From Pyrus communis (taxonomy: Eukaryota > Streptophyta > Magnoliopsida > Rosales > Rosaceae): a stretch of DNA of 64,000 nucleotides. Below are positions 46,282-58,384 of this stretch, piece after piece. The notes beneath the pieces were generated by a model. The model had not been told where the DNA came from and did not search any database. It saw only the letters and a list, made by a program, of their open reading frames with translations. The stretch is taken from contig NC_084813.1 of NCBI RefSeq assembly GCF_963583255.1, positions 15,451,799 to 15,515,798 on the forward strand, written 5' to 3'. The position numbers were made by a program, and so were the translations under genes. Every line of letters begins with the position of its first letter. Positions within the stretch are counted from its first letter, which is position 1.

Positions 46282-46982
46282 AATTGTAACTCTTATAAGT
46301 GAGTTGGGCTATGTCCCATATTGTTAATTAATTTTATGGTGAAAACTCAATTGCTTCATGAGACCAATGCAGGATGAAGAAGGAATCTTGCATGGACTTA
46401 TAAGCAAGATGGGTACTTCCCATATTCCCAATTGATTTTATGGTAAAACCTTAACTTCTTTAATATTAGAGCAAGTTGGCCCATGTGTGAAAGGTAATGG
46501 CCAAACGTGCTCCATGTTACATAATTTGAGTTGTCCACGTGTAGACTTAAAAATTCATCACATATTAAAATGCGTATTGAGAATATGAATCTCATGTGTT
46601 AAAAAAAAAAACCTTACATGACTACTTTTCATATACTTACTAATTTTACAATAAAACCTTATCTTTCTTGGTATTGATTCACAGGATGCAAAGGCAACTC
46701 GCAAAAACTTTACGTATTGGAGGGTTCAGTGCTTTCCAAACCTTCCCCACATTATTAGAATTCGCAGTAGGGTAGTCCAGGTATAGCCTCTAAAATGTGG
46801 GGCATGGATAGGGGTCAGGTTCACATGTCTCACTAGGTCTATGCAACTGCTAGGTGTAGTCATTTCAGTTGGTCCTTTCTCCGTTCTCTGTGTTTGTTGT
46901 TTTGTTGGACTTAATGTGTCTTTGTATGGACTATGGAGGCCAGGAAAGGGCAGGCCCATCATTAAAACCAACCTTACCTCTT

Positions 46983-47016
<34 letters not shown>

Positions 47017-47884
47017 CAATTTTGTTAGTGGCCTTCTGTTTTATTATATAAATTTTTTTTTAAATTAGTTTATATAAAACGAAGGCTATATGATTTAGAA
47101 GAAGATTAAATTATGTTAAATTTTTTTTATAGTAGTAGTTTGATTTTTTATCTTAAATTTTTGTTTGAGGTTTAATTTTTTTTATCAAAACTCGTAAAAA
47201 AATTAAGTTTTTATAATATAATCTTTTCAATATCAATCTGCTCATCTAAATTTTAACGTTTCGTTACATTCAAACAAATTTTCATGTCAATAAAAAAATT
47301 TTAATTTTTCTTCAACTAATTATCCTGTTATATTTTGTTTAATTTCTTTCATATGGCTTAAAAATCTGAATCTAATGAGACCAAAAGGGATATATATAAC
47401 GAGAGAGAGATTCACCAATAGACCGAAGGCCACGCAATTAGAAGTTAGAACATCTCTTTGGCAATCTATTCCCCCCGCTACTTACCTAACACCGTCACTT
47501 TCAACACTGAAAGATTCCCATTCCACGTAATATATGTTTCAAAAAGCGTCTCCAATCTGACATATCACATGGGATTAGATTGTTGATTAAGATTAGATTG
47601 TGATAAGATATCCAAAATTACGCACAATCATCGCCGCTGTTGTTAGTATGTGAAGCATAATACATAATATCTCAAGTGTATTTGTCCAACGGTGCCGACC
47701 GACTGAATATTAGTCATTGGCAAGACAGATATGCCCTCACCTAAATTAATTCTTATTTCATTAAAGTCGGTTTTTCCTCATTTCATTTTACAAAAGTTTT
47801 GTCTCGGTGTGATTTTTCTGTGCAAATATTGTTTACTGAGACTCGCACTGTTAGTGTAAATGTGTAGCCTGGTGTTTTCTTTGT
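46282..47884. other. No gene; possible old LTR remnant at the left
   Basis: Two related phrases, GGGCTATGTCCCATATTG near 46305 and GGGTACTTCCCATATTCCC near 46412, are each followed by ATTTTATGGT and hint at an old repeat. A T-tract of about 24 lies at 46988-47011. The rest is AT-rich. Confidence 0.4.
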
Positions 47885-48116
47885 CTGTGAATGGCGGGAA
47901 TAAGATCATTTTCGGATTCTTTTTGTGGAGATTCACAGAATCAATCAATCAATTTCGTTTATCGTATATCGTGCTGTTATAAATTATTTTAAATTTTGAA
48001 TTTAAAATTAAATATAAATAATACTTAATGAAAACTGATCGCATGATGTTCGATAAACGTTCACGATTTATTGATCTTCGGATCCCTACAAAGATAATCC
48101 AAAGAGGATCTCATCT
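47885..48116. mobile_element. Mutator-like MITE related to 28926-29199
   Basis: The left arm AAGATCATTTTCGGATTC and the right arm (reverse complement GAGATCCTCTTTGGATTATC) are inverted repeats. The interior (TTTATCGTATATCGTGC, ATTTTAAATTTTG) resembles that of the MITE at 28926. No clean target duplication was found, so the borders are approximate. Confidence 0.6.
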
Positions 48117-48262
48117 CGTATAATAGATAGGATCGACAATGTTTTGTATCTTTTCTATTTTACGCTTGTGGTGATATTTCAAGCACTGTGGCACGATTTG
48201 GAGGAAGATAACAATTACTTTGGAATAGAGGGTGAGCCAAAACGAAGTTTTATCATGTCTTA

Positions 48263-48699
48263 GGCCATCTCCAACCGAGGGCCAAATGGTCAAACATAAT
48301 TTATTATTTAAATTTAAAAACTATAACAACTTAAATTTAAAAATTACAAATTAAATTTAAAAACTAAAACTACAACAACTTAAAAAAATTTGGCCCAAAA
48401 AAAAAAAATTGAATCCAATGGTAACTGACATCAGTTAGTCGTTGTATTTGAAATTTTGATCTATCATTCCTGCCGGATATAACCAACAGGAATAAGTACA
48501 ATGCCGTCGGAAATAACCGACATGAATAATGAAAATTCTGGTTCGGCCCAGGACTGGCTGGCTGGCTGAGTTGGACCAGCCGGTTGGCCCTTTGGCCTTT
48601 TTTTGTCTAGTGGAGCTTCGAGCCCCTTGTTCTAATCCTCGATTGGAGACGATTTTTGAGCTATTTTCGACCATCTGGACCCTTCGGTTGGAGATGGTC
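48263..48699. mobile_element. Harbinger-like MITE (437 bp)
   Basis: The left end GGCCATCTCCAACCGAGGG and the right end (reverse complement GACCATCTCCAACCGAAGGG) are near-identical inverted repeats. The flanks are TTA (48260-48262) and TAA (48700-48702). Confidence 0.85.
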
Positions 48700-49564
48700 T
48701 AAAGTTGCCTTGATCATAGTTGCAATAGTAGAGAAATATAAGTAAATGAAGTAAACACGTATCACATTTGGAAAAAAGAAATGTAAAAAGAGTAAGGAAC
48801 CCGGTTGGGTGAAAGGTAATCAGCTTTTGTTTTGGTTTCTGGTTTTGGTTTTGGTTTCAGCTTTGGTTTTGGCTTCAGTTTTGGTTTCAGCTTTGGTTTT
48901 GAACTTTCAATTTGGACACTAAATAAAAGAAAAATAAAAAGTACAATTCTTTAGTTTGTTAACCAACTAAATAATCCTTGAGTTTACTTTAACAGATTAA
49001 AAGCTCTCTCCATTCAGTGTACCTTCAAGGATCCATCATCCCACATATTAATATATTATTAAAATTCATTAATTAATTTGATTTAAGAGCGTTAGTGACA
49101 AAACTGGGGCATAATATGCTGCAATTGCGTTTGGCTAGTGATAGTTAGCATGTGACCAAACATACATGGAGATAACGGATAAGAACATGGGAAGCAAAAT
49201 ACCTACTTTACTTAAACTAAATTATTTTTCAAACTTTTTTGTTGTTCGATCCAAGTAAAAGCTTTTTACTTTCGAATCCAGATGAAGTTCTGACTATCTA
49301 TCAGAGAAAAATGACAAATGAATCTTGTAGGATTCCTAAGTAAATGTAAGTAGGTAGGAAATTATTGCACTCATACATCTACACGTGTGGTGCATTTTTA
49401 ATCTCTTCTATGTAACATTTGCAGTCCATTTTTTTCATCACTTGACAAAAATTGTTTGGAATCCGAAAGTCCCTCACCCAAAGATTAATAGTAATTAGAG
49501 AATTAAGGTCATGTTAGTAAAAAATACTAAATAAAGAAAATTACAAACGCACTTCACGAGCATC
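48700..49564. other. No gene; short GGTTTT-type repeat
   Basis: A degenerate GGTTTTGGTTTC(A/T)G repeat lies at about 48827-48900. The remainder is AT-rich. Confidence 0.5.
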
Positions 49565-49791
49565 CACTACAACACAAACTTTCATATATAGCATTCTGGT
49601 TTATAGCACTTTTGCAAGAGTGCTATAAAATGCCACAAAAAATAGCATTAATTATGTGAAATCTCTTTCATATATAATATTTCGTAGCGGTTCAATAGTG
49701 TTATGAAAAGGCCTTGAGTTACCATCTGGTGGGTTGTCATGGTGGCTTTTAAAAACGCTATGGGCTATAAATGAGAAATTATGTTGTGGTA
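49565..49791. mobile_element. CACTA-like MITE (about 227 bp)
   Basis: The left end CACTACAACACAAACTTTCA and the right end (reverse complement TACCACAACATAATTTCTCA) are inverted repeats that continue into ATTTATAGC or ATATATAGC. The CACTACAA start is the signature of the CACTA superfamily; the right end has mutated from CACTA. No transposase is present. Confidence 0.75.
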
Positions 49792-50339
49792 ATTAAAAAA
49801 ACATGCGAGATGTATTTGTAAATCTCTACCTTGAATGAGTCGTTACTCATGAAAAATATTTCTATCTAACATTTTGTAATTCATTCCTTACTAATTTGAC
49901 TTCAAACATGTAAAATTTAAAATTCGTCACTCAAACACAGCGTAATGATTAGTTTACCAAGGTGTGTTTTCATATCATCTGGTTTCCTACTGAACCAAGG
50001 TTATATGATAAGGTTATAACTTTCTATGGTCAGATAATCAAATCTTAATCATAATAACAATATCCATTCCCAAAATCGGGAGAAAGTGTGTGCATGATGG
50101 CACATAACATAATACTAGCCTTTATGTACGTGCATAATAATACTAGCTTTCATGCACGCGTGTGCAGAAGGTATTTTTTGAATCACCACGTGGTACATCC
50201 AACTTACACGTTTTAAATGTATTTATATGCATAAATTGACAAAAGGAAAGTCAAATATTTGAAATAAATAAATAATTTTTTATCATGCTAGAAGAAACCC
50301 CTCATAAACAAATTAAAATAACTGAATTCACATAATAAA
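49792..50339. other. No recognisable gene
   Basis: AT-rich. A short repeated phrase GCATGATGGCACATAACATAA/ACGTGCATAATAATA occurs near 50090-50160. Confidence 0.4.
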
Positions 50340-52200
50340 ATTGGTCTCTATAGAATTTACAATAAGAATAGAGAAAATAATATTTAATAAACAATTGATT
50401 GAATCACATTATTACTAGCCTATTGTGAGGTTAAGCCCACCCCCCAAAAAAAAAACTCTTAGTGTAGATAATATCGTTTGTTAAAAAAAAAATCATTTGA
50501 CAATTAATTTAATCACATTATTATCTGCGTGAGAAAGACTTTTTTTATAACCAGCATTACATGTCTCTTAATGTCACATCCCGACCCGGGCCCCCACCAT
50601 ATTCCGGGCTCGACTCCACCGTAGCACGATATTGTCAGCTTTGGGCCCCTACCACACCTTCACGGTTTTGTTTATGGGAACTCACACGAGAACTTCCCAG
50701 TGGGTCACCCATCATGGGAGTGCTCTCGCCCCCAACTCACTCCACTTCGGAGTTCCGATGGAACACGAAGCCAGTGAGCTTCCAAAAAGCCTCGTGCTAG
50801 GTAGATATGAGAATATACACATATAAGGCTTACATGATCCACTCCCCTGGACGATATGGGATGTTACAATCCACCCTCCTTAGGGGCCCGACGTCCTCAT
50901 CGGCACACATCCGGCCAAGGATTGGCTCTGATATCAAATTGTCACATCCTGGCCCAGACCCCCACCACATCCTGGGTTCGACTCCACCGTAGTAAGATAT
51001 TATCCACTTTGGGCCCTGACCACGCCCTCACGGTTTTGTTTCTGGGAACTCGCACGAGAACTTCCCAGTGGGTCACCCATCATGGTAGTGCTCTCACCCC
51101 CAACTCGCTTAACTTCGGAGTTCTGATGGAACCCGAAGCCAGTGAGCTCCCAAAAGGCCTCGTGCTAGGTAAAGATAGGAATATACACATATAAGGCTTA
51201 TAGGATCCACTTCCCTGAGCGATGTGGGATGTTACACTTAATATATTTTGAATGTGTTTAAAAATAGAGAAATAATATTTAATAAACAACTAATTGAATC
51301 ACATTATTGCTAGCCCATTGTGAGGCTAAGCCCACCCCCTCCCCTTTAGTGTAGATAATATCGTTTATTAAAAAAAAAAAATCATTTGACAACTTATTTA
51401 ATTACATTATTATCTGCGTGCGAAAGACTTTTTTTATAACTGGCATTACACGCCTCTTAAGATGTTTTGAAAGTGTTTAAAAATAGAGAAATTGAATCAC
51501 ATTATTGCTAGCCTATTGTGAGGTACTGATTTAAATAAATAATAATTATTATTATTATTAAAAAAAACACTGTTAAAGTGATGAAAATGCCCCTGCCTTA
51601 TTTGATGCATTATTTTGGTATGCCTTTGTAAGTTTTTGTCTTGGGGGTATTTTCATCCAAATATTTTTGTTGAAGCTTGGTGACACCAAAAGCACTATTC
51701 ATCTTTTATGTTGGCTTTATATATAAGACTAGTCTTCATGCATGCGCTCAAGTGCGTGCAGAAGACATTTTTTGAATCACGGCATGTTATGCATGATTTA
51801 CACGTTTTAAATGTATTTCTATTCGTAAATTGACAAAAGGAAAGTCAAATATTTGAAGTAAATGAATAATCTTAGATCAAATATCGTTTTAAAAAAAAAA
51901 CAATTATTTGATAACTAATTTAATCATATTATATAACTAATTTAATCATATTATTGTCTGTGTGGGAAAGATCTTTTTTATAACAAGCGAATCACATTAT
52001 TATCCATATGAAAAAGATATTTTTATAACCGGCATTACACACATCTTAAGATGTTTTGAACATATTTAAAAATAGAGAAAATAATATTTCAAGAACATCT
52101 GATTGAATCACATTATTGCTAATCTATTGTAAGGTACTAATTAAAAAAACAAACTGTACTAATTTATCACCGGCGCTACATGCCTCTTAAGATGTTTCGA
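50340..52200 (+). repeat. Roughly 220-bp diverged tandem block, interrupted by Cassandra
   Basis: The phrase AAATAGAGAAA(ATAATATTT) then ATTGAATCACATTATT(A/G)CTAGCC starts near 50370, 51264, 51483 and 52072. Removing the Cassandra element (50572-51236 plus one duplication) leaves the first three starts about 220 bp apart. Each unit contains TTATAACC(A/G)GCATTACA and a CTCTTAA site. Parts of the units (GTGTAGATAATATCGTTTGTTA, about 50464-50485 and 51350-51371) match the tail of the SINE-like sequence at 53440. Confidence 0.7.
50572..51236 (-). mobile_element. Complete Cassandra TRIM (665 bp)
   Basis: The LTRs at 50572-50868 and 50940-51236 are each 297 bp. An exact target duplication CTTAA lies at 50567-50571 and 51237-51241. 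The internal region carries the primer site (minus-strand TGATATCAGAGCC, 50936-50924) and a purine tract next to the low-coordinate LTR (near 50870-50882). Each LTR contains a minus-strand 5S rRNA-like box A (CTTAACTTCGGAGTT-type in plus reading; the low-coordinate LTR has CTCCACTTCGG instead) and box C (GGGTCACCCATC). It encodes no protein. Confidence 0.95.
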
Positions 52201-52557
52201 ACACAACATTTATGATTTTCTTTATTTTTATTATATTTTTTTCCCTTCATGTGGGCACCATCAACTTTCACTCATCCTTCTATTTTTTTATTTTTTTCTC
52301 TCTCCCCACTTATTATTTATATTATAATATTATATTTTATGATGATCAAATTACCAAGTTACCCTTGCATTATTTGATATATTGTATTGGGATGCTTTTG
52401 GATATTTTTGGCTGAGGGGCTGTTTGGTCTCATTATTTTTGTCTAAGTTGGGGACACCAAAACAACCTTCTAGCTTTATTTATAGATAATATCCCACTTG
52501 GTAGGAAAAGTGTTTATACTATATATGTAGGTTTTCATTAATATTTGTCAGCAATGA

Positions 52558-52816
52558 TGTCACATCCCGGCCCGAGCCTCCATCACATTCCTGGCTTGTC
52601 CACCGTAGCATGATATTGTCCGTTTTGGGCATCGATCACGCCCTCATGGTCTTGTCACCAATCATGGGATTGCTCTCGCGCGTTACTCGCTTAACTTCGG
52701 AGTTCCGATGGAATCCGAAGCCAGTGAGCTCCCAAAAGGCCTCGTGCTAGGTAGAGATGGGAATATACATATAAGGCTTACATGATTCACTCCCTTGGAC
52801 GATGTGGGATGTTACA
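52558..52816 (-). mobile_element. Cassandra solo LTR with an internal deletion (259 bp)
   Basis: Ends TGTCACATCCCGG and GGATGTTACA, with the exact duplication AATGA at 52553-52557 and 52817-52821. Compared with the 297-bp LTRs it lacks about 37 bp around 52650 (the CTGGGAACTCAC...CCCAGTGGG segment), which truncates the box C end of the 5S-like promoter. Box A (52683-52705) is intact. Confidence 0.9.
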
Positions 52817-52821
52817 AATGA

Positions 52822-53439
52822 GATTTGAATTTAAAACCTATTTTGATAACATAAAAACTAGTGTTACACAACCAAAGTTTTCGTACAAACTATAATGAAG
52901 TGTTGGGGAAAATAGTAGGTACTCCTAATATTACCCTCTCAAAAGTAATAAAATGATAAAAGATTTTATTGCATATTAATCATTCATAATTGAAAATGTA
53001 AAAACGAGAACTTATAACCTATTTTGTAGTAGTCGTTGTATCGTGTCATGTAATGTATTATGATATGTGAAATAGCAATTGTTATGTTTATTTTTTTTCC
53101 GTCAAATAATATATTTTATTAGATTGGATATTAGATTAACCACCAAAAATATTTAAAAGCACACCGTCATGCAAAATTCAACAACTTTCCATCGACGTGG
53201 TAAAATGCCACTTGCCACAATTGCTTTATTAATCTATATAAAAGAATAATCAACAATATTAGTGCGTCCTTCAAACTCCAAGGTTCTTTTGTCCGCTCTT
53301 AGCATGTAAAGTCTGAGTGTGTTTTTTTGTTCTTTATACAAAATAAATTTGGGAACGTTAAAATTCATCAAGAATTTATAAAAGGAAATTAGTACAATGG
53401 TTTTTACTTACGCAAATTTTTATTTACTTTTTTTTCATT
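52822..53439. other. No recognisable gene
   Basis: AT-rich intergenic DNA. Confidence 0.5.
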
Positions 53440-53600
53440 AGTTTTAATTTGGTTCAGTCACTCGTAAGTGAGAAATTTTAAGTTCGATTCTCGTGCAAAT
53501 GTGAATATGAATTATATTATTACTAACTCACTGTGAAATTAAGTCTACATTCTATTTTCTTAATATAAATAATATCGTTTGTTTAATAAAAAAATAAAAA
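53440..53600 (+). repeat. tRNA-derived SINE-like sequence
   Basis: Has a box-B-like AAGTTCGATTCTC at about 53481-53493 and a preceding (A/G)TCACTCGTAAGTGAGAA segment. A 3' region ends AATAATATCGTTTGTTTAATAAAAAA. The same 3' tail occurs near 50470 and 51357. Box A is degenerate, so the family assignment is tentative. Confidence 0.5.
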
Positions 53601-54264
53601 AAAGCCCAAATGCGAAATTGAAAGACAGTGTGTCATAAAGGAAAAAAAATGTGTAGTACCCACTTTGCTTATACGAATTGATTGTTTCATTTTATTCTTC
53701 TATTACTTATAGACTTGGTAATTTCTTACACGACCCGTTAGCATGACACATAAACGACACGAAAATAACGGATTTCGGGTCAACACGATAACTAATCGGA
53801 TCATTATTGGGTCACACGATAATAACCCGTTAATAACGGGTCATTAACAGGTTTACACGAGAGTGACACGCGGGTAACCTATTTCGACACGATAAGAAAA
53901 ATGCTATTTTGATGATTTTAATTTTTTAAACTACTAAAAAAAACTTACTATAAAATGCAATAGATATAATGAATATGTATATATTGTTTATTAATTATTA
54001 TTCTATATAAACTTTAAATTTTAAGTTTTATTTATTTATTTATCTTTATAGTATATTATAGGCAAAGATTGAGATTAAAAATCATAAAACACATTAGAAA
54101 TAAAAATATCAAGTAATATAAAAATACCAAACACATAAAAAAATTATAATAATTAATTTCCCGCCTAATATTTCAAGAGTTTCATCCATTTCCCGCCTAA
54201 TGTTTGGGAAATTTTGCAGCCTATGTCCATCCATTTCCCGCCTAATATTTAACCCAAAGAAACT

Positions 54265-55266
54265 TTAAGTGTTAGTTAATGTATCGTTTTGATGGGATAC
54301 GCATCCTATGAAACAAATTTCAATGATCCAACCGTCAAACTTGTTTATATATGCTTCGAGATCGCATAAGCCAAAATTTGCAAAACAAAAACATTCCGAG
54401 ATCAAGAAACGAGACAAAACTTTTCAACGGTTATAAACGAAAAATCACGATTTAACAGTTGTTTTAACTCTGATTTTGATGATTTTTTACAACTATACTC
54501 CTTGACCCTATATGAATATAATGAATGAATTCGATCTTCAATTTAAAATATTTACATTGGTGGATACCACAAAATCTTATGTTATACTTGATAAAAGTAT
54601 AAATAAACTCTCAAGTGTTAGTGAATCTATCATTTTGATGGGATACGCATCCTACAAAACTAATTTCAACGATCCAACCGTCAAACTTATTTATATATGC
54701 TTCGAGATCGCATACGCTAAAAATTGTAAAAAACAAACATTTAGAGATCAAGTAACGAGACAAAACTTTTCAACGGCTATAAACGAAAAATCACGATTTA
54801 ACGGTTATTTGAACTCTGATTTTGATGATTTTTTACAGCTACACTCCTTGATCCTATATGAATACAATGAATGAATTCGATCTTCAATTTAAAATATTTA
54901 CATTAGTGGATACCACAAAATCTTATGTTATACTTAATGAAAGTATAAATAAACTAAGTGTTAGTTAATGTATCGTTTTGATGGGATACGCATCATATGA
55001 AACTAATTTCAATGATCCAACCATCAAACGTGTTTATATATGCTTCGAGATCGCATATGCCAAAAATTGCAAAAAACAAACATTCAGAGATCAAGTAACG
55101 AGACAAAACGTTTCGACGGTTATAAACGAAAAATCACGATTTAACGGTTATTTTAACTCTGATTTTGATGATTTTTTACAGCTACACTCCTTGATCCTAT
55201 ATGAATACAATGAATTAATTTGATCGTCAATTTAAAATATTTACAGAAGTGGATATATACCACAAA
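54265..55266 (+). repeat. Three tandem units of about 345 bp within the hAT-like element
   Basis: The phrase GATGGGATACGCATC starts at 54291, 54637 and 54980, giving periods of 346 and 343. The units stay highly similar, and each ends in ATACCACAAAA(A)TCTTATGT. In one frame they all encode related peptides (G-Y-A-S-Y...N-F-N-D-P-T then F-R-D-Q...T-R-Q-N). The frame is open in units 2 (54512-54874) and 3 (54978-55223) and broken by one TAA in unit 1. Confidence 0.9.
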
Positions 55267-57483
55267 AATCTTGTGACAGCCAGTCCCAAAATTCATGTTA
55301 ACGTACGTGTGAAATTACAACTTTGCCCCTAATTCGTTTCGTTATGTTTTTGGTTACTTGGTGTGGTGTTGGCAGGTGCTGGGCCACACACACACACACT
55401 CTCCCTTTCACTGTCTCTCTGTCTCTGTCCCGTGTCTCTCTCTCCCTTCCCATTCACCATAAACGTACGGACAAACACACAACTCACTCAAAAGTTCACA
55501 GATCGAAGGAACCAAGTACATTTTCGAACTCGTGAGGCCCGTGCGAGTGCAACCATACCATTTTCAGGTGAGAACTTTAACGTTTTCACGTCGAATTGAG
55601 GTGGTCCGATTTAAGTACTATTCATGCAAACTTATTGTAGTACGTTTTTGGGATTTTTAAGCTCGTAGGTAGCTTGGTGGTATCACAAGGAGCCTCGGAG
55701 TACTTAGTTGGACGAATTTGGACGTCGGAATAGCCTGGTTCGAAGTCGGCCGGTTTTGGTTTGTGTGGACAGGTATGATCTAGTGATTTTTAGCCCTTAA
55801 AACTTGTTTGGACGTGTTCTAGTCTAGGGCTTCAATTTGGTGTTAAAATTGTGAAAAATGGTTGAGAATCGAGTGAGAAAACACGAGTTGCAGGTTTCCC
55901 AGTTTTCCGGCGCCGGCGACGGCACCAGAGGTTCGCCGGGGAAGGAGACGGAATATTCTGTCAGACTTGACGGAATATTCCTGACGCCGTTGACGGAATC
56001 CGTTAGAAATAACGGAATATTCCTCATGGCGTCAGTTGACGCCGTCAGCGTGCCAGGCACGTGCCTGCGCGTGGCTGGCGAGTGTGGCCGTGCCTTGGCC
56101 GGCGCGTGGGGGCGCGTGCGGCGGAGGAAATTTTTTCTAAAAATATGGTTGTGATCCTAAGGTTGTGTAGAGCACGTTGGTATATTCATTTGTCCATTTT
56201 GAGCAATGTCTGAGAAGTTATTACGAGAAGTTGGTTATGTGCTTTTAAAATTAACGTTTTTGTAGTTGTTTCGCGAATAGGTGATACGTACCCCGAGGAC
56301 GAGCGTGGTCACTCGAGGCAGGGGGGCTACGACCCTTCCACTTACCAGTGAGTGGGCTTTTGGTTTTCCGTATATACCTATATAAATTTATATTCCCAGA
56401 AATGGTTTAAAAAGAGTTATTTGTTTATGCCATGCACCATATTATTATCGTTTATGCATTATCACATGCATTAGTAGTGGCATACATATACATATGCATA
56501 TTGGGTGCTGTGGACGCACAGGTGAGTGTCAGGTAAGTGGTATTCATATTTATATTTCAGTAGTAGTTTGAGATGCTTAGAGAGCTCATAACCTGCACCC
56601 CCGGTGTTAGTGCTCCCGCCCAGAGTAGGGCACAGTCCTTCACGTGATGTTCACCTCCCGCACCACACGCTCAGCTTGGATCCAAGTTAGGTGCACAGTC
56701 CTGTCGTACAGACCACTTTAGGTGGTTCCGACTCGTAGGTGACCCGCGATTATTCGCACAGCCTTCACGTGATCGTAGCACTAGAGCGTATATATATGTT
56801 ACACCCAGGCCTGTCGTACAGACCACTTTAGGTGGTTCCGACTCGTGGGCAGGTTCAGTTATTGAGTTTTGAGATTTGAGCTCTATACGCAGCCGTACAG
56901 GTCACGTTAGGTGACTCCGGCTGCCAGATTACATGTTATTGATATGATTTATACCTGAGCATTTGCATTTCCATTATGAGGTTTCGACATGGCATATTTT
57001 TGAGCATGATTGGCATACCCCTGAGCATATTTGGCACATCTATATACATACGTATATATGTTTATTATCTGGGAAGTATACAGGTTTTACGGCGAGGGGT
57101 TAGAATGTATTTTACTAAATGGTTTTAGAAAAGATTTGTTTTTGCCCACTCACGCTTTTGTTTTGCGCCCCTCCAGGTTCTAGTTGCTTAGCAGTCTCGG
57201 TGGTTTCCCAGAGGGTTCTCCCGGTTTTTCTGACAGACACTCACCATTGTAGGGTCACCTTCGGGTGTACTATTGTTGCATCTTTTCTTTTGGACTGCTG
57301 TAGACTTGCTCTGAATTTGTGTCTCTCATACGCTAGCACTTATTTTAGTACCTTGTATGCTAGTTTTTAAATTATTCGTACTTTTTATATTACTATTTTA
57401 TTAGCTTCCGCACGTGCACATGGTTACGTCACCTTCGTGTGACGGCCAACACGCCCTGATCTCGGTCGGGGTGTGTCAAATCT
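55267..57483 (+). repeat. Solo LTR (55272-57478) with its AATCT target duplication
   Basis: The 2207-bp LTR starts TGTGACAGCCAGTCCC and ends CGGGGTGTGTCA, flanked by AATCT at 55267-55271 and 57479-57483. It belongs to the same family as 11561-13780, in the opposite orientation, and shares the GGAATATTCC palindromes (about 55945-56025) and the GCCGTGCCTTGGCCGGCGCG segment. Two copies of CTGTCGTACAGACCACTTTA lie near 56701 and 56811, each forming a short hairpin. No primer site or gag follows, so the internal part was lost by LTR recombination. Confidence 0.95.
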
Positions 57484-58003
57484 TATGTCATGATGATCTA
57501 TGAAAATTGAGGATTTTGTAAAAGGAATAACATGTAAGTTTTGAGTTCCATTAGCAAGGTTACATGGTCGTTTAGATTTTTAAAACCCTCCAAATCTCAT
57601 GAACAATGTTATTTATTTGAGTGAAAAATTAATAAAATTAATAATAATTATTGTAGAAGTGTGAAAAATGTAATCACTCGTAATGAAAAACTTTACAACT
57701 TTCATTAAGGGGTCAACTCCGAAATTTAGTATGCATATACTAATTTAGTATTATGTTTTACATTTTTTTGGGTCAAATTATGTTTTTCATTTTCATTTTT
57801 ATTGATTTAAAATATATTTTTCTTAACGGGTAACGGGTCAGGTCATATTATCTGAAAATATTAACGGGTTGATTTCGGGTCGGGTCATATTACCCGTTTA
57901 CTTTAACGGGTATTACACGACACGACCCATTAAGCTATCGGGTATGACACGAAAACGACACGAACACGAGAAACACGACACGAATGCCAGGTCTAATTAC
58001 TTA

Positions 58004-58384
58004 CACTATTTTGTATAACAAAAATTCACAATTTCAATAATGTTTCGTTTTAATAATATTATTATATAAAAAAATAATTTACACGTATCATTTTATTATT
58101 AATCTAAAAAGCCAAATGTAAAATCTGTTTCAAATAAATTATTTTTCGAAAAACTTGGCCTTGGAGGCTTGGTCCCACCAACATGTTTAATAAAACCATT
58201 TTTTAGATTTGTCGTTTAGTTCTACCGATCTTTCAACTTCATATTTTATGCTTTTCGGGTACAGCTGGCTTTGAGCAGATTCATGAACCTGCTTTTCCCC
58301 CTTACCTTAATATCTTATGCATTATTGAGATTGATTTCGATTTTTAACCCCATTCAACCGGAGACCTGGCTAATATCATCGATC
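58004..58384. other. No recognisable gene
   Basis: AT-rich flank between the hAT-like element and the copia element. Confidence 0.4.

Larger units (their letters stand above)
53710..57995. mobile_element. Non-autonomous hAT-like DNA transposon with nested solo LTR
   Basis: The ends TAGACTTGGTAATTTC (left) and TAGACCTGGCATTCG (right, reverse complement) are inverted. They are flanked by an exact 8-bp duplication ATTACTTA at 53702-53709 and 57996-58003, which fits the hAT superfamily. Inside each end lies an array of ACCCG/CGGGT and ACGACACGA motifs (about 53735-53895 and 57820-57985). The centre holds three tandem 345-bp units. A 2207-bp solo LTR (55272-57478) sits in the third unit; without it the element is about 2.07 kb. 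There is no transposase. Confidence 0.8.

Noticed and set aside
54265..55266. CRISPR-like repeat array
   Set aside because: Three long contiguous 345-bp units without spacers in a plant transposon; not a CRISPR arrangement.
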